From contig OX335657.1 of the NCBI GenBank assembly GCA_946894095.1, forward strand, positions 496,001 through 560,000: a stretch of DNA of 64,000 nt. The letters are read 5' to 3'. Positions 32,583 to 44,474 of the stretch are shown piece after piece; the stretch's first letter is position 1, and each line of letters starts with the position of its first letter. The position numbers and the translations under genes were made by a program. This stretch comes from Incurvaria masculella (Eukaryota; Arthropoda; Insecta; Lepidoptera; Incurvariidae). The notes beneath the pieces were generated by a model that was not told the DNA's origin, ran no database searches, and worked only from the letters and a program-made list of their open reading frames with translations.

Positions 32583-34101
32583 GTTAGTATTTTATTAACA
32601 TTTTAAATGTGGGTTTGTTTTTAATGTATGGAAAAAAATATGAATAAGAGACAAACTTACGTGTTTGTACACCATTTGTTTTTATTTTCTTTGTTCAGTA
32701 TTTTGGCTTATCTCAGTGTCCAACTTTCAGCCTAACCGATATGCAAAGATAAGCAGTAAACCGTAAAAAATACGCGGTCATGAGTAAGAATATTTTAAAT
32801 TAACTGTTTGTACCAGATAAATCACACAACACAGCGCAACCTTGGAACGCAAACCAGGAAGTTAATCGTCCTATACTCGTATGTCCGAGCAACGATATAT
32901 ACCGATAATCGGGGGTCACCGTGGTAAATCAACTCGCCGGGTGAATTGTCTCTTACCATGCCAACTGTAAAACGATATGTTATTCGGCCGAGTGAACTGA
33001 AATGTATCAATTAGCATGGTACGAAATGCAACTAAACGTCAGATTTAATGACTCAATTTCCTCTTCACCCGACGAGTTAAGTTACCATGGTAACCCTGAA
33101 CTTATACATAACTGTACCACTTTCCACCGTATATGGTTTGTGGTCGAGGTTGTGGTATATTTTGCGTTGCCTCTCAACATCGGGAGGTGATAGTATTGTA
33201 TTTTATTAAGGCGGTGTGAGACTTGAGAATTTAGATTTTCAGCAGGTTATCCAACCGTTATACATAAACATTTATAGATGCGCGCCACCTGTTGTAATTA
33301 GCTAGAACTTTGTTATCGGTTCGTCACGATTCGCTTCAAATTCATAACATACGCATACCGACGCAAAAACACGGATGTTACATACGAGTATATGCAGAAT
33401 AAAATAATTAAACAGTTCATTACTCTTCCTGTTTTCACAGATATAAAACATTGCATTTTTCAGGTAAGGTGCTCTTTGGTGTTCCTTGGTTGTTTTCGAT
33501 ATTATTTGGTTTTCAGTGTGGTTCTGTGGTATTGTTAACCGGTGGTAGCCGGCAGGAGCCTTTCCTCAAACCTACAACCTAACAGTTTTCAACCTGAGTT
33601 TGAACAAGCTACGATAGTCCGCAAATCCGCCGTTATGGTGCCTCGCCGAGCGTGGTTTCGCAAGATGAGGTGGTTTTGGCTTTTCTGAGCACTTTTGGTT
33701 GGTCCAAAAAAATATGGTCGTTCTTTGGTGTTTTGGTGTTCCTTGGTTTTCTCTAGTATTTTTAGTGTTCTTAGGTGTTTTTGTGTTTTTTGCTGCTTTT
33801 AGGTATGTTTTGGGGTTTTTGGTGCTCTTTGGTGTTCTTAGGTTTTTTGTGGTTTGGTTTTGCCCCATTTATGTGGGCCCGGACTTGCACCGCTGTCTCG
33901 TTAATCGTTACAAATGCATGTTCTTTTAATGCGTTCCCAATAAATTCGTGTTTGTTTAGTCGACCCAGGGTGCGTTACCATTTCACGCCATTCCAAAAAC
34001 TTCTGCCCTATAAAGTGAAGATTATTCAGAGTATTCTACGCATCTGTAGGACTATTCATCTAAGCACCTTCTTGGCTCCTTGGATACAGCACCGTGCCGT
34101 G
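32583..34101. other. Gene-free stretch with T/G-rich degenerate repeats
   Basis: AT-rich, then two blocks (about 33460-33540 and 33700-33860) of degenerate TTTGGTGTTC-type repeats. The frames opened there are low-complexity artefacts. Confidence 0.45.
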
Positions 34102-34132
34102 CGTCTCGTCGACGAGGGGTCACTCACTCAAG

Positions 34133-34555
34133 GAATCTGGTGTACAATCGTTTGGGAATCTCAAGAATCTTAGGTGGGAGTCCGAGGAATCTGGTGGGAG
34201 TCCGGAGAATCTCGGAAATCTTATGTAATCCCGAGTAATCCTAAAGAATCTGGAAATCCCAAGGAAATCATTGGGAATCCTATCAAATTCATGGAAATCT
34301 CGGGTAATCTTAGGCGGAGTCCGAGGAATCCGATGGGAGTCCGAGGAATCTGGAAATCTTATGTAATCCCGAGTAATCCTAAGGAATCTGAGAATACCAA
34401 GGAAATAATTGGGAATCCTTTCAAATTAATGGAAATCTCGAGTAATCCTGGGCGGGAGTCCGAGGAATAGGAAAATCTTGGGTAGTCTCGAGTACTCCCA
34501 GGGAGTGTAGGAATCCTAAGCGAATCATTGGCAATCCGATCAAAGTCTTTGTAAT
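34133..34555 (+). repeat. GGAATCT-type degenerate minisatellite, left
   Basis: Short units of the type GGAATCT, GGAAATC or GAGTAATCC recur every 9-20 bp, with a longer period of roughly 145 bp visible (AATCTTATGTAATCCCGAG occurs twice). Confidence 0.8.
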
Positions 34556-34573
34556 CTCAGATAATCTTGTCGG

Positions 34574-35143
34574 GGTCGGACTAAACCGGTTGTATGCTTA
34601 GTCCGGTGCAATTCTAGTACAGTACGTAAGTTTTGACAGGTTAGTTCTGAATAAGACTGTAAAGGTTTTTAAAATAAGAGTACCTTATCTCGAGTACGTG
34701 AAATATTTACTAGGTTTTTAAATATAGACTTTTATAACGGCCCAGGCAAAGAAATAATCAACTTTGACCTAATGATGGCTGAGATACTAAGGGATTTCGA
34801 AAGATCGGAGTACCTCATCGTGAAGTTGAGTATGTCAAATATGTATTATGGCTTCAAAAATGGTATTGCATAATGCATCAGGCAAAAAAAAAACAGGGCT
34901 GACCTAATGATCGCTGAGATAATACGGGATCTAATCTAACAATGATAGCGCGGCCGTGGGCGCGGCCGCCAGTTTGCGAAGAAATCACGCACACGTGTGC
35001 GCACGAGTGTGCGCAGCGCGCACCCCGCGTGTGCCCGACGATACAATTCCAAAACATATTCAGCCGTATTCAGAGTAAACCTGTCAAAATTTAGTACGGG
35101 ATAAGCACCGGATTAACCAAACAAAAACCGGTTTAGTCCGACC
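34574..35143. mobile_element. Long-TIR non-autonomous element, copy 1
   Basis: GGTCGGACTAAACCGGTT at the left end is perfectly inverted at 35126-35143. Weaker inverted similarity continues inward for roughly 80 bp (GTCCGGTGC, GTTTTGACAGGTT). The interior includes CCTAATGATGGCTGAGATAC. A second partial copy starts at 35574. The TSD is not resolved. Confidence 0.6.
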
Positions 35144-35190
35144 TTAATACGCGTACTAAGCGAATAGAAGGTTATCATGCGTATACTACT

Positions 35191-35469
35191 TTTTAGGGTT
35201 CCGTACCGAAAGGGTGAAAACGGAACCCTATTACTAAGCCTCAGCTGTCCGTCCGTCCGTCCGTCTGTCACAAAGCTGTTACTCATGAACCGTAATAAGT
35301 ACGTAGCTGAAATTTTCACAGAGTGAGTATTTAATTTGCCGCTATAACAACAAATAAGTAAAATTTAAAGATAATAAAAAAATACAAATAATATGATTTT
35401 TTGGTGTTAAATCATTTACGATGGTACGGAACCCTTTGTGTGCGAGTCCGACTCGCACTTGGCCGGTTT
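35191..35469 (-). repeat. Interspersed repeat family P, copy 3
   Basis: TTTTAGGGTTCCGTACC at the left and GAGTCCGACTCGCACTTGGC at the right, the reverse complement of the other copies. The microsatellite is short here. Confidence 0.8.
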
Positions 35470-35573
35470 GTTTACTGTGTTTATTGTATGTATTTTGATT
35501 AAATAATTAGATGATTGTAGGTATGTTGTGAACCGAGCTCGGGGCAGACTAACTTTACTACGCGTATTAAGGT

Positions 35574-35942
35574 CGAAGTAACCGGTTTTTGTATGGTTAG
35601 GTGCTAATCTCGTACCAAGTTTTTACAGGTTCACAGTGAATACGACTGCAAGGGATTTCGAAAAAGAAGAGTACCTACCTAATCGCGAAGTTTTCTACGT
35701 GAAATATTTGCTAAGGTTTCAAATATAGCCTTTTATAATGACCCAGGCAAAAAAAAAATCAACCCTGACCTAATGATGGCTGAGATTCTAAGAGATTTCG
35801 AAAGAGCGGAGTACCTCATCTTGAAATTTAGTATGTGAAATATGTACTGTGGATTCAAAAATGGTATCGTATAATGCCTCAGGGAAAGAAAAAATCAGCG
35901 CTGATCTAAAGATCGCTGAGATAATATGGGATCTAATTTAAC
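35574..35942. repeat. Long-TIR element, partial copy 2
   Basis: Begins GGTCGAAGTAACCGGTTTTT and shares CCTAATGATGGCTGAGAT and GATCGCTGAGATAAT with 34574-34945. The far terminus is lost or degraded. Its left flank (ACGCGTATTAA) mirrors the right flank of copy 1. Confidence 0.6.
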
Positions 35943-36184
35943 CGGATTCCGCCTGGGTAAATATGTCCAAAACGAATATCGCACGGCCACGGCGCGGGGG
36001 CTCCCCGCCCGCCGCGCCGTTGCCGTCTCCTGCGGGCGCCGCTCGCCCCCGCCGCCCGCGCCCGCGCTGTTGCCGCCACGCGCGGACGCCGCGCCCGTGC
36101 CGACCCCCGCCGCCGGCCGCGCCGCCCGCCTGTCTGCGATGACGTCACGGACACGTGCTGCGCGCAACGCGCAATTATAAGTCT

Positions 36185-36550
36185 CTATGAATCGTTGGTG
36201 GTCACTAAGAATCTTTAGAAATCCCGAAATCATTGGAATGTACCAAAAATGTGTTGGTAGTCCTTAAAAATCCAGGTAATCTTTGGTAGTCTCTAGGAAT
36301 CTTTGGTAGTCCTCAGAAATCTTACGAAATCCCAGTATATTTGAAATCTCCAAGAATCTTTGGTAGTCTTTGGAAATCTTTAGGAATCTCCAGGAATCTT
36401 TGGAAATCTTTAGGAATCTCTAAGAATCTTTGGTAGTCTTTGGAAATCTTTAGGAATCTCCAGGAATCTTTGGAAATCTTTAGGAATCTCTAAGAATCTT
36501 TGGTAGTCTTTGGAAATCTTTAGGAATCTAGAAATCCCAAGGAAATCTTG
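36185..36550 (+). repeat. GGAATCT-type minisatellite, right
   Basis: Units such as GGAATCTTTGGTAGTCTTTG and GGAAATCTTTAGGAATCTC repeat with a higher-order period near 65 bp (36375-36530). Confidence 0.85.
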
Positions 36551-36944
36551 ACTACTGGGAATCTGGTGTACACTTTTTGCTCGAGTGACTAACCCCTCGC
36601 TCGTCGACGACTTTAAGGGATCGCGGCGTTTGAAGATTCATCCGTCGCCTTCTCGTAAAATACAACATAAATGAAAAATATATTGTTTAATCAATTAAAA
36701 TTGAACAAATAACTTTTTTTCTGTGGTAATCGTACGCTAACATGGCTTTATGTGCTAAACAGGACCTAATTTCCAGACTTGTTTCTATCGAGCGAAGCAA
36801 ATCGAATCGTATCTTAAATGTTTTTAAATCTTGATTCAATTCGAAATTAGATAAATGTTTACATATATGTCGCATGAAAAGTTTTGATGACAACTATTTA
36901 ACTAAATTAGGCCAGAAATGCGCATCATTTGAGATCGTATCCAT

Positions 36945-37110
36945 TTCATTTTCATTTCATTTCATTTATTTAAACTTTTTGGTAGTCAAACTACACCAAG
37001 TTACGTCACAAAGATCCACGGATTCGATCAATCCAGTAAAGAAGAACCCGCAAAGAAACTTCACGGGTTTACATAACATATTTTTCCGTCCACAATTATG
37101 AAGTACATAC
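36945..37110 (+). repeat. LINE 3'-tail repeat, copy 2
   Basis: A (TTTCA)n stretch, then GGTAGTCAAACTACACC, GGATTCGATCAATCC and AAGAACCCGCAAAGAAACTT, matching 18528-18655. Confidence 0.55.
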
Positions 37111-38423
37111 TTAGATCTAAATGCTACTGCCAAACAATTCCTTGGTAGAACAGATAAAGGCAAAGAACAAAGAACCATAGAAACAGCAACCTCGTTAAGT
37201 CCCACCCTTAAATCCATCCATCCACCCTTATATTATATTGTTGGCAAATAAATATGTACAGCAACCTAAAAACTTATTTCGACAATGTCAGCAATGCCGG
37301 CACTTACTGGTAATCTCGTTTTCAATTAGTTAGTATTAGTATTAGGTAGTATATATTTGTGGATTTACGCTTAGCGGCTGAACCGGTGTATGTAAGAAAA
37401 TATGTGAGTAAATTCGATTAATTTTGCGCCAATAAAAAATGAATGCCAAATATTCTATCCAATAAGAGCGAAGAAGTTATAGCATAAACGCTTTTGATTC
37501 GTTCAGAACTGATCTAATTCCCTGGTATAATTTCTCACATCTTACGCCAGTTACCTCCCAGGTCTCCTTATATTGGTTAAACAAGGTCGTGAGGAACACG
37601 AAGTTGTGGTGAGGCCTCGCCGCCGAAGTGTGGGTGCTCCGCGCGTCGCTGCACGTTGCAAGTGTAGTTCCCACTCGGTTGTAGGTGCCGCCCGCAGCAT
37701 GACACGTACCACACTGGCCCAAGTGTCAGCCTCCGTCGCGTATGCTGCGAGATCTCCGCATCAAATAACTCCGTGTCGAGTCTGCTAGCTCAGAAGCGCG
37801 CCTCCGTCGCCGATACTCCCAGCTCAAGCGAACCAAGTGTTTCGCCTATTCTGTGCTCGTTTTCTCGAATGTTCCTCCCCCGTTATACGGACGGGCCTCG
37901 CGATAACTCCCAGATGAGTGCGTAACAAACTGTTGACGCCAATTTGATCCCGAACAAGCTACAATCTTCACAGCCGGCACCCGCCGTCGACATGTGACGG
38001 ACCGGCCTTCACAACACGCTCCCGGGAGAGAACTCATTCCGGGCATGTATGTCTATGGTGATGCTCGCGAAACGTTTCGACCACAAGCGGCACCGGCCGC
38101 TGGGATACAGTAAGTGTCAAACGACGGTGCATACTTTAAACCTAATGACAGCTGATTTTATATTTGCATGGAGACCTCGAGCGAAATGTGCGTAGTTAGA
38201 TACTGTGATTCTTACATATATTTGATAGTGAAACCCATGAGGGACGCGAAAGCGCGGTTTCCATTTCGTTATATGACTTTGTAAATGGTGATTCCCTGGA
38301 GCCGGTTCGGTGGAAATGGCGTCGTTATCTCGACAGCTGACATAATCGAGAACGTGCGCCCCGCTTCACCTTGTCCGGTCGGCGCGGCGGCGGCGTCGCG
38401 CGACGTCGTCGGCGTGGTCTACC
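37111..38423. other. Gene-free stretch
   Basis: Mixed composition with a GC-rich part from 37600 to 38110. I see no supported exon, RNA gene or repeat ends. Confidence 0.4.
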
Positions 38424-38507
38424 CACACCCCACCACACCACACCACACCACACTACGCCACACAACACCGCGCCACACCACACCACACCACACCACACCA
38501 TGCCACC
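38424..38507 (+). repeat. (CCACA)n microsatellite
   Basis: CACAC and CCACA pentamers in tandem with interruptions, about 84 bp. Confidence 0.9.
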
Positions 38508-38977
38508 ACCGCTTTGTTTGATGTTTTCGCATGGCTGTATTTATGAATAGTCATGGGGGCGATTCGGGCTGTCACCGTCTACTTACATTTATTTAATTAA
38601 TCCGGGCATGCATAGCTAACGTCACTCCGTAATAAATGATTAATTAATACAATGACTTTTTTAATGGGACCCGCAAATATTTATATTTATTTAAATTAAT
38701 CTTGGGTACATGGGTAAATTTTCCTCCGGAGTTTAAAACGTTGATTTGTTTGTAAGATTACCAAACTGAATAGTAATTTCCAATTTTTAATTAGATGTTA
38801 TGGCTTTATTTTTCCAAAATATTGTTCATTGTTCGATTTGCGACAGTGGAAACAAAATGCAATAAATATTAATTATGTGTATGAAGTTCACGCCGCTAAG
38901 TAACCCACGGTGCGTGTTTTGTTTTATAGGTTCCTTTCTGAAATTTCGACCTCAACAGCCCCGTCCACGACCGTACA
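38508..38977. other. Gene-free AT-rich stretch
   Basis: AT-rich DNA between the microsatellite and MITE copy B; nothing recognisable. Confidence 0.4.
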
Positions 38978-39510
38978 TTAAGGTGGCCCAACCCGCTCAA
39001 CTCCCCATACAAACGGGGAAAAAAGATCACGCCCATATTTCTTATCAGAGATCCCAAATTTTGCTCAAAAGAGCTTTATTTGATTGAACTAGATGTCTGA
39101 TGACCGTTCGCATTGTAAAATTGTGTTTGGTTTCTAAGTTATAAGGTCCGAAAGTTCGAATTTTTCGCGCGTTTTATACAATAACTTTGGTGGTTTATTA
39201 CGCAATGATAAAGTAAGAAAATCTTAAAAACATAGCTTATTTAATCAGGGTTTATAATCTATTTAGTTTTTGTTAGATTTTTGACAACAGCGGTCGTGGT
39301 TTACTTTTAGCTATAAGTCGTTTTGAAATCAAAATTTTCGTAAATCTTACCAAATCATACACTATGCACATTGCTTTTTTGTGGACGTGTTGCATCTTCC
39401 TGATCACGGTGCCTGTCTTTTTCTTTGAAACAGAAGGTCCCAGAGGGCAACAGCACGGTTTTGTACAGTGCCCGCGAATGAGTTAGTCCGGCCGGGTTGG
39501 GCCACATTAT
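38978..39510 (+). mobile_element. TTAA-flanked MITE family T, copy B
   Basis: Starts TTAAGGTGGCCCAACCCG and ends CGGGTTGGGCCACATTAT; the right flank TTAT is a one-base change from TTAA. Same orientation as copy A, opposite to copy C. Confidence 0.75.
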
Positions 39511-39739
39511 ACTTACGAATAGAAATCAATTAGTAGAAGCTCATTTATCTCAAACTAACTCACAGCTAGCAGCAGCCTCGGGCGTGGGGAAACGATAATT
39601 ATTATATATTTGTAACAAATTGCTATATTGAAGGTATACGAAATTATAGAAATTAGTTGTTAAGACGCGGCATTTTAAATTGAATGGAAAACAGGGTATT
39701 TTCTTGCTATTTTGACCATCTTTATTTAATGATCGTAGG

Positions 39740-39840
39740 ATGCAGCCGACCCGGTTGGCCGAAACCATATGACCTAGTACCAGTAAGTAAGGAAGGGGAC
39801 CTACAGTTTTTATGGGTTCTTAACCATGGAGGGAACTGCA
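39740..39840 (-). repeat. SINE body fragment
   Basis: AAGTAAGGAAGGGGACCTACAG followed by AACCATGG matches the minus strand of the shared SINE body. It lies between MITE copies B and C. Confidence 0.5.
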
Positions 39841-39873
39841 TTTTCAACGAAAAATGCATATTTCAATATCGTA

Positions 39874-40423
39874 TTAAGGTGGCCCAACCCGGCGGGCCTA
39901 ACTCATTCGCGGGCACGGTACAAAACCGTGCTGTTGCGCTCTGGGACCTTCTCTGTTTCAAAGAATAAGACAGGCTCCGTGATGAGGAAGATGCAACATG
40001 TCCACAAAAAAGACAATGTGCATAGTGTATGATTTGGTAAGATTTACGAAAATTTTAATTTCAAAACGACTTATAGCTAAAAGTAAACCACGACCGCTGT
40101 AGTCAAAAATCTAACAAAAACCAAATAGATTATACATCTTGATTAAATAAGCTATGTATGATGACTAATCTTTTTAAGATGTTCTTACTTTATAATGGCG
40201 TAATCCACCTCCAAAGTTATTGTATAAAACGCGCAAAAAATTCAAACTTTCGGACCTTATAATTTAGAAACCAAACACAATTTTACAATGCCAATGGTCA
40301 TCAGACATCTAGTTCGATCAAATAAAGCTATTTTGAGCAAAATTTAGGATCTCTGACAAGAAATATGTGCGTGATCTTCTTTCCCCTTTTGTATGGAGAG
40401 ATGAGCGGGATGGGCCACCTTAA
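39874..40423 (-). mobile_element. TTAA-flanked MITE family T, copy C (inverted)
   Basis: Perfect TTAA at 39874-39877 and 40420-40423, with ends GGTGGCCCAACCCGG and GCGGGATGGGCCACC. It is inverted relative to copy B, 363 bp away, so the pair forms a large hairpin. Confidence 0.8.
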
Positions 40424-40882
40424 AAACAAACCGGTGCATACCCTGGGACTCGACACAGGGACCACCGCCATACCCGCTGCGCTCCGTCCGGGCCGCACGC
40501 ATGTTTAATATAATTGAGTAAATAAATGGAACGGCTCGCAATAGACGCAGACTCGGTATAATGAATTGACTAGCAGATTGCGGAGACTCGCGGCCCCGCG
40601 GCCCCCCGGCGGCGCGCGCTCACCGAATTTTCCGGCTTACGGCGGCCTTTCTTCCGATGATACATTCGCTCGCGATTTCCCGCAAATAAAACGCCAAGAG
40701 ATTTATCGCCATCTTATCGGCCGCTATCGAGATAATATTTATGTATCGTCGTGTCGCGGCGGCGTTCGCGGTGTATTTTCCACTTTCGCTGCTTATTCGC
40801 GGGAGCCGGGCGCAGTCGACGCTGCCGGGGCCTCCGGCGGGCTGCTTCTCGTGTAGTCTCATGGATGGCTAACTTCACTTTT
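40424..40882. other. GC-rich non-repeat block
   Basis: A 97-codon open frame crosses this block (40566-40856, +). It has no recognisable domain and no splice context. The sequence is not repetitive and could be a regulatory element. Confidence 0.3.
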
Positions 40883-41286
40883 TGAGCGGCTCGTAGCCTA
40901 GTGGCGCGGGGACCGGTCTAGCGTACCAGTGGTCTGGGCTCAATTTCGACATGCACCACTGTCTTTCTCGTTCCGAGTTCGATAAGTGAATTTCGTCACG
41001 AATGCGAGCTGCTCCATGGTTCGAAATCCATGTAAAACTGAAGGTCCCCTTCCCCTACTAGGTGGTAGGGTTTAAGCCCGCCCGAGTTGGTACCATCGCA
41101 TTGGATGAAAGATGGTCGAAGCGGCAATGAAAAATTTTCCGTTTTTTCCATCCAGTTCAATATAGCCGTGCTCATAAAGGGAAGGTCCTGGCATGGCACT
41201 TAATTCCTTCGGGAATGTGGTGTAATGGGCTAATATCATAACGATAGTTGTGTGGTATTAGCCATCCATGTCAGGTTGCATAAAAC
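40883..41286 (+). mobile_element. SINE with tRNA-like head
   Basis: The head GAGCGGCTCGTAGCCTAGTG resembles a tRNA box A region and is the counterpart of the better-preserved head at 58890 (minus). Body and tail match the 5S-headed SINE at 30053 from AAGGTCCCCTTCC onward. It ends near CATCCATGTCAGGTTGCATAAAA. Confidence 0.7.
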
Positions 41287-41818
41287 AAATCACTTCTACG
41301 ATGTTACTGTTTTGATTCGTCGTTGAAGAAACTACGTGTCACTACTGAATCGTTTCCTCTCCCCGATTCAAACTCGTTAGAGATTACGTTATCTTATCGA
41401 GGTCATGTTCTTCGAACAAATGTTTCTGACACTCCTTGAACGAGATTGGTGATCTCCCGAGAGATGCCTTCTCGTCGAGTCAATCTGAAGAGTCACATGA
41501 TCGCCTCGCCAGCTCGACAGCACGACGAGAAGGGCCTGGAGCGGCGGCGGCAAGCGTCTGCTATCTAATCAGGGCTTCTAGATACGTAGACAATGGCGGG
41601 ATAAGATTCCAGTATCGAACTCTATCAGAACTGCCGCGATCGGCTGCGGCGGTCAGTCGCGTCGCCGCTCGTAAGCCTCGCGATAGCACATTCCTGCCGG
41701 CCGCGAGTGTCGTGCTGCCCGCCGAACCGATCCGGTCCGCGCCGCGAGCTCTCCGGGGTGGCAGCGCGGGTGACGTCGCCGGTGGAGCTCGCCCGCGGGC
41801 GGCGATGTAGCCGGCGCG
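41287..41818 (+). promoter_or_regulatory. GC-rich leader before candidate first exon 2
   Basis: GC content rises steeply from about 41520 towards the ATG at 41819. It contains TGACGTCGCC near 41771, a CRE-like site. By position it would be promoter/5' UTR for the next candidate exon. Short open frames here read in several directions. Confidence 0.3.
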
Positions 41819-41990
41819 ATGTCCGCGCGGGCGGTGGGGGCGCTGGGAGCGGCGGGGGAGCGCGGGGTGTGCTGGTGGGAGGCGTGCGCGTGCGCGTGCG
41901 CGGGCGCGTGCCACGTGTGGGCGACGGCGCACGCGCTCGCCGCAACCCGCGCCGACGTCATCGTCGTGCCGCCCGCCTTTGCCGCATACA
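41819..41990 (+). CDS. Candidate alternative first coding exon (57 codons plus 1 nt)
   Basis: ATG opens MSARAVGALGAAGERG and runs to DVIVVPPAFAAY plus one nucleotide, then GTCAGT at 41991. Third positions are about 93% G or C, above the block's overall GC. The frame ends two codons past the donor (CAG TAG). The end is phase 1, like the exon at 32480-32582, so both could splice to 59093-59143. The peptide is cysteine- and alanine-rich with no domain I recognise. It is too short to stand out as an open frame. A GC-island artefact remains possible. Confidence 0.35.
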
Positions 41991-42472
41991 GTCAGTAGTT
42001 CCCTTCCTCTAATTTCATTTCGGGGCTGTTTCTGTAGCTAGATTGAGGTGTTTATTTATTCGTGAATAACAAGTCTTATCGATAAAACACAATACATACC
42101 GTACAATATTATCTATTTAAACAGGTATATCTAAGGTATATATAGATAATACAGACCTGGCAGCACCGAGCAAGCGACTTGATTTTGAGGTCGCTGCCGT
42201 TCGACGCATTTTTATCGAGGTTTGGAAACAGGTCCAAGGTGCATTCGTCGGATCTCTATCTTTGTTCACATTTCAGCAAACGGAACAATGCGCAGGTCTA
42301 GCGGGAAAACTTTCAACCCGCAGTTTATATTTCGAATGAACTGTTAAACATTGTTCTACCGCACTTACCCGCACAATCTACATACATCACGTTTGGTTAG
42401 TATTACAAAATTGCAGACAATGCGTTTATATTGTCTTCCCATAGCAATACATTAACAGACGTATCCAAGGAT
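41991..42472. other. AT-rich stretch after candidate exon
   Basis: It would be intron if the exon call is right. No repeat or exon is recognised. Confidence 0.4.
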
Positions 42473-43570
42473 AAGTCAGTCTGTCATTCGGCGTGTTTTC
42501 GTCCACTGCTGGACATATGCCTCTCCAATTTTTCTCCAATTCTCCCGGCCCTCAGCGGTACGGAACCACTGCTTTCTGCCGACGCACTTGATGTCGTGGT
42601 CCCACCTGGCGGGTGGTCTTCCCACACTCCGTTTTCCTGTCCACGGCCGCCAGTGTAGGACACGGTTACCCCAACGGTCGTCATCTCTTCGGCTGATGAG
42701 GAATATAATTCCGATTTCTGTGGACGTGACCAGCCCACTGCCATTTGAGCTTAGCCACCCGGTGTCCAATATCGACTACTTTGCTACGTCGGCGGATCGC
42801 CTCGTTACGCACCATATCCCGTAGCGATATTACCAGGATGGCTCGCTCCATTACTCGCTGGGCAACATTTAACCTTTGGACAACGGCGACCGTCAGAATC
42901 AACGTTTCACACCCGTACGTCATAACCAGGAGGACGCACTGGTCATATATTCGGGTCGAATTTCGCGGAACATCAGTCCTCAGAGCAAATTTAAGCTTTC
43001 CGAAGGCAGCCCAACCCAGTTGAATCCGTCTCTCAACCTCCTTAGTCAGTCCTTGTCTACCAAGCCGCAGAATTTGACCAAGATATACGTACTCTTCAAC
43101 CTGTTCGATCACTTCTCCGTCGACAACGATTTGTCCTCCCGTCATACCCTTCGTCGCCATGACCTTGGTTTTGTCCCGGTTCATCTTCAGACCTATAAAG
43201 TAAAGCTCGTTCAGCATAGTCTGAAGCTTAACTCAGGAATTCGACAGAAGAACAATGTCATCAGCGAAGCGAAGATGACTGAGGAAATCTCCATTAACGT
43301 TGTCCCATTCAAGCGTCTTGAACACATTTTCCAATGCGTTGGTGAAGAGCTTGGGTGAGATCACATCCCCTTGCCTTACGCATATACCAAGAGGGACTGA
43401 TGGATGGGAGCCTCACAGTCATCGTCGCGGACCGATACAAATTTCGTAATACCTCGATGTAGCGGTGGTGTAGTGGTGGATTCTGCACCTCAGGAGGGAG
43501 TTTTCGACGACCCACTTTTGAACTGAGACGCATTCTCGTAGTCTATGAAGGCGAGGAGGAGCGTATGAGC
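42473..43570 (-). pseudogene. RTE-like LINE reverse transcriptase, 3' half
   Basis: Read on the minus strand: LLLAFIDYENA (motif A), a frameshifted YIEVLRNLY block, VRQGDVISPKLF (motif B), HLRFADDIVLLSNS followed by TGA (motif C), LKMNRDKTKVMAT, EEYVYLGQILRLG, VLLVMTYGCETLILT, AKLKWQWAGHV and, in a shifted frame, SVGRPPARWDHDIK. This is the usual order in lepidopteran RTE-like elements from the palm domain to the C-terminus. At least one stop and two frameshifts kill it. The endonuclease and fingers are missing. It lies opposite to the host-gene candidates. Confidence 0.85.
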
Positions 43571-44474
43571 GTTCTATTCTGTACCAACAAATATCAGTCC
43601 ATGAAGAAAACCGCCTAGGCCAACAAAATAACTGTCCTAGCTTTGAATGGAATGAAAGATGGGACTTATCGGATGGGGACCTAACTGAGAAAAAGTGAAT
43701 CGTTATGAAACGCCAACGGAAGTTACAAAAACACGAACGAAAGCTAAAAGGGACCAGAATTTTTAGGTGATGCGAAAGTTCCCAGTTTTAAAAATAATGG
43801 CCGCCGTTTTGAACTTTCTATTAAATATTTATAGCACTGCATCTTTTGACGCGCATATTGCACGATTCGGTTTTGTCTAGTTCTCATCACCCAACATGGT
43901 TGTTCTAACCTTCTTCCTGTTATACTCAAATTGTATTGTGTCATATCTCTGAAACTACAACTCCTAGATCTATCGTCAAATGAAAGGTCTTGGTTTTTTG
44001 TTTATGTTCGCCGTTTCTTTCTGGCATTTTCTAATTTGATTGTCGTATTTTTGGAACATCTCCGCCTAGACCAATCGTTTTGGTACTCAAATGATATCAG
44101 AAATGTGCGTAAAAGCCTCGCTTCTTTAGGGTCTCCCACAGCACCACACATATTATTTAGAAACATTTCGAATAGAGTTAAAACTGTACGCGGTGCTATT
44201 AGGGAATCGGAACAAAGAAGTGCTGTAACATAATAAAAAACTTAAATAAATAAAATCAATCAATCCACCGCCCTCGTCCTAGGACAGTTCTGTTTCTGCA
44301 TAATGACCTTCATATATGTATGCATATTATATTTCGAATAAAATTGAGCATGTACAATAATTAAAGAGGTCTTAGTGGTCACGGAGTCGAGAGGTAGGGA
44401 CGGAGCGGGAGTGAATGGAGCACGACGCGGGCTGCCGCGCGGCGCAGCTAGTGTGTAGCGCCGCCGAGTGGTGC
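43571..44474. other. Gene-free stretch
   Basis: A 100-codon + frame at 43931-44233 has no recognised domain. The A-rich end AACTTAAATAAATAAAATCAATCAATC near 44240-44265 suggests another LINE/SINE tail. Confidence 0.35.

Larger units (their letters stand above)
34102..36611. mobile_element. Composite 2.5-kb element with subterminal minisatellites
   Basis: GTCGACGAGGGGTCACTC (34108-34125) reappears inverted and slightly expanded at 36583-36611. Just inside both ends lies a direct GGAATCTGGTGTACA. GGAATCT-type minisatellites occupy 34133-34555 and 36185-36550. Between them are the long-TIR element (34574-35143), a family-P repeat (35191-35469) and a second partial long-TIR copy (35574-35942). 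Two very GC-rich blocks (34950-35040, 35980-36175) follow the two related modules. No protein is encoded. Confidence 0.45.

Noticed and set aside
33572..33929. Low-complexity frames on both strands (TKNPKT- and FLVFLGVF-rich)
   Set aside because: They arise from degenerate TTTGGTGTTC-type repeats and carry no domain.
34174..34470. 98-codon + frame with SNPKESGNPKE repeats
   Set aside because: It is a reading of the GGAATCT-type minisatellite, not a conserved protein.
41561..41961. Arg/Ala-rich minus-strand frames of 102-123 codons
   Set aside because: They mirror the GC-rich + strand candidate exon and its leader; such shadows are expected in GC islands.
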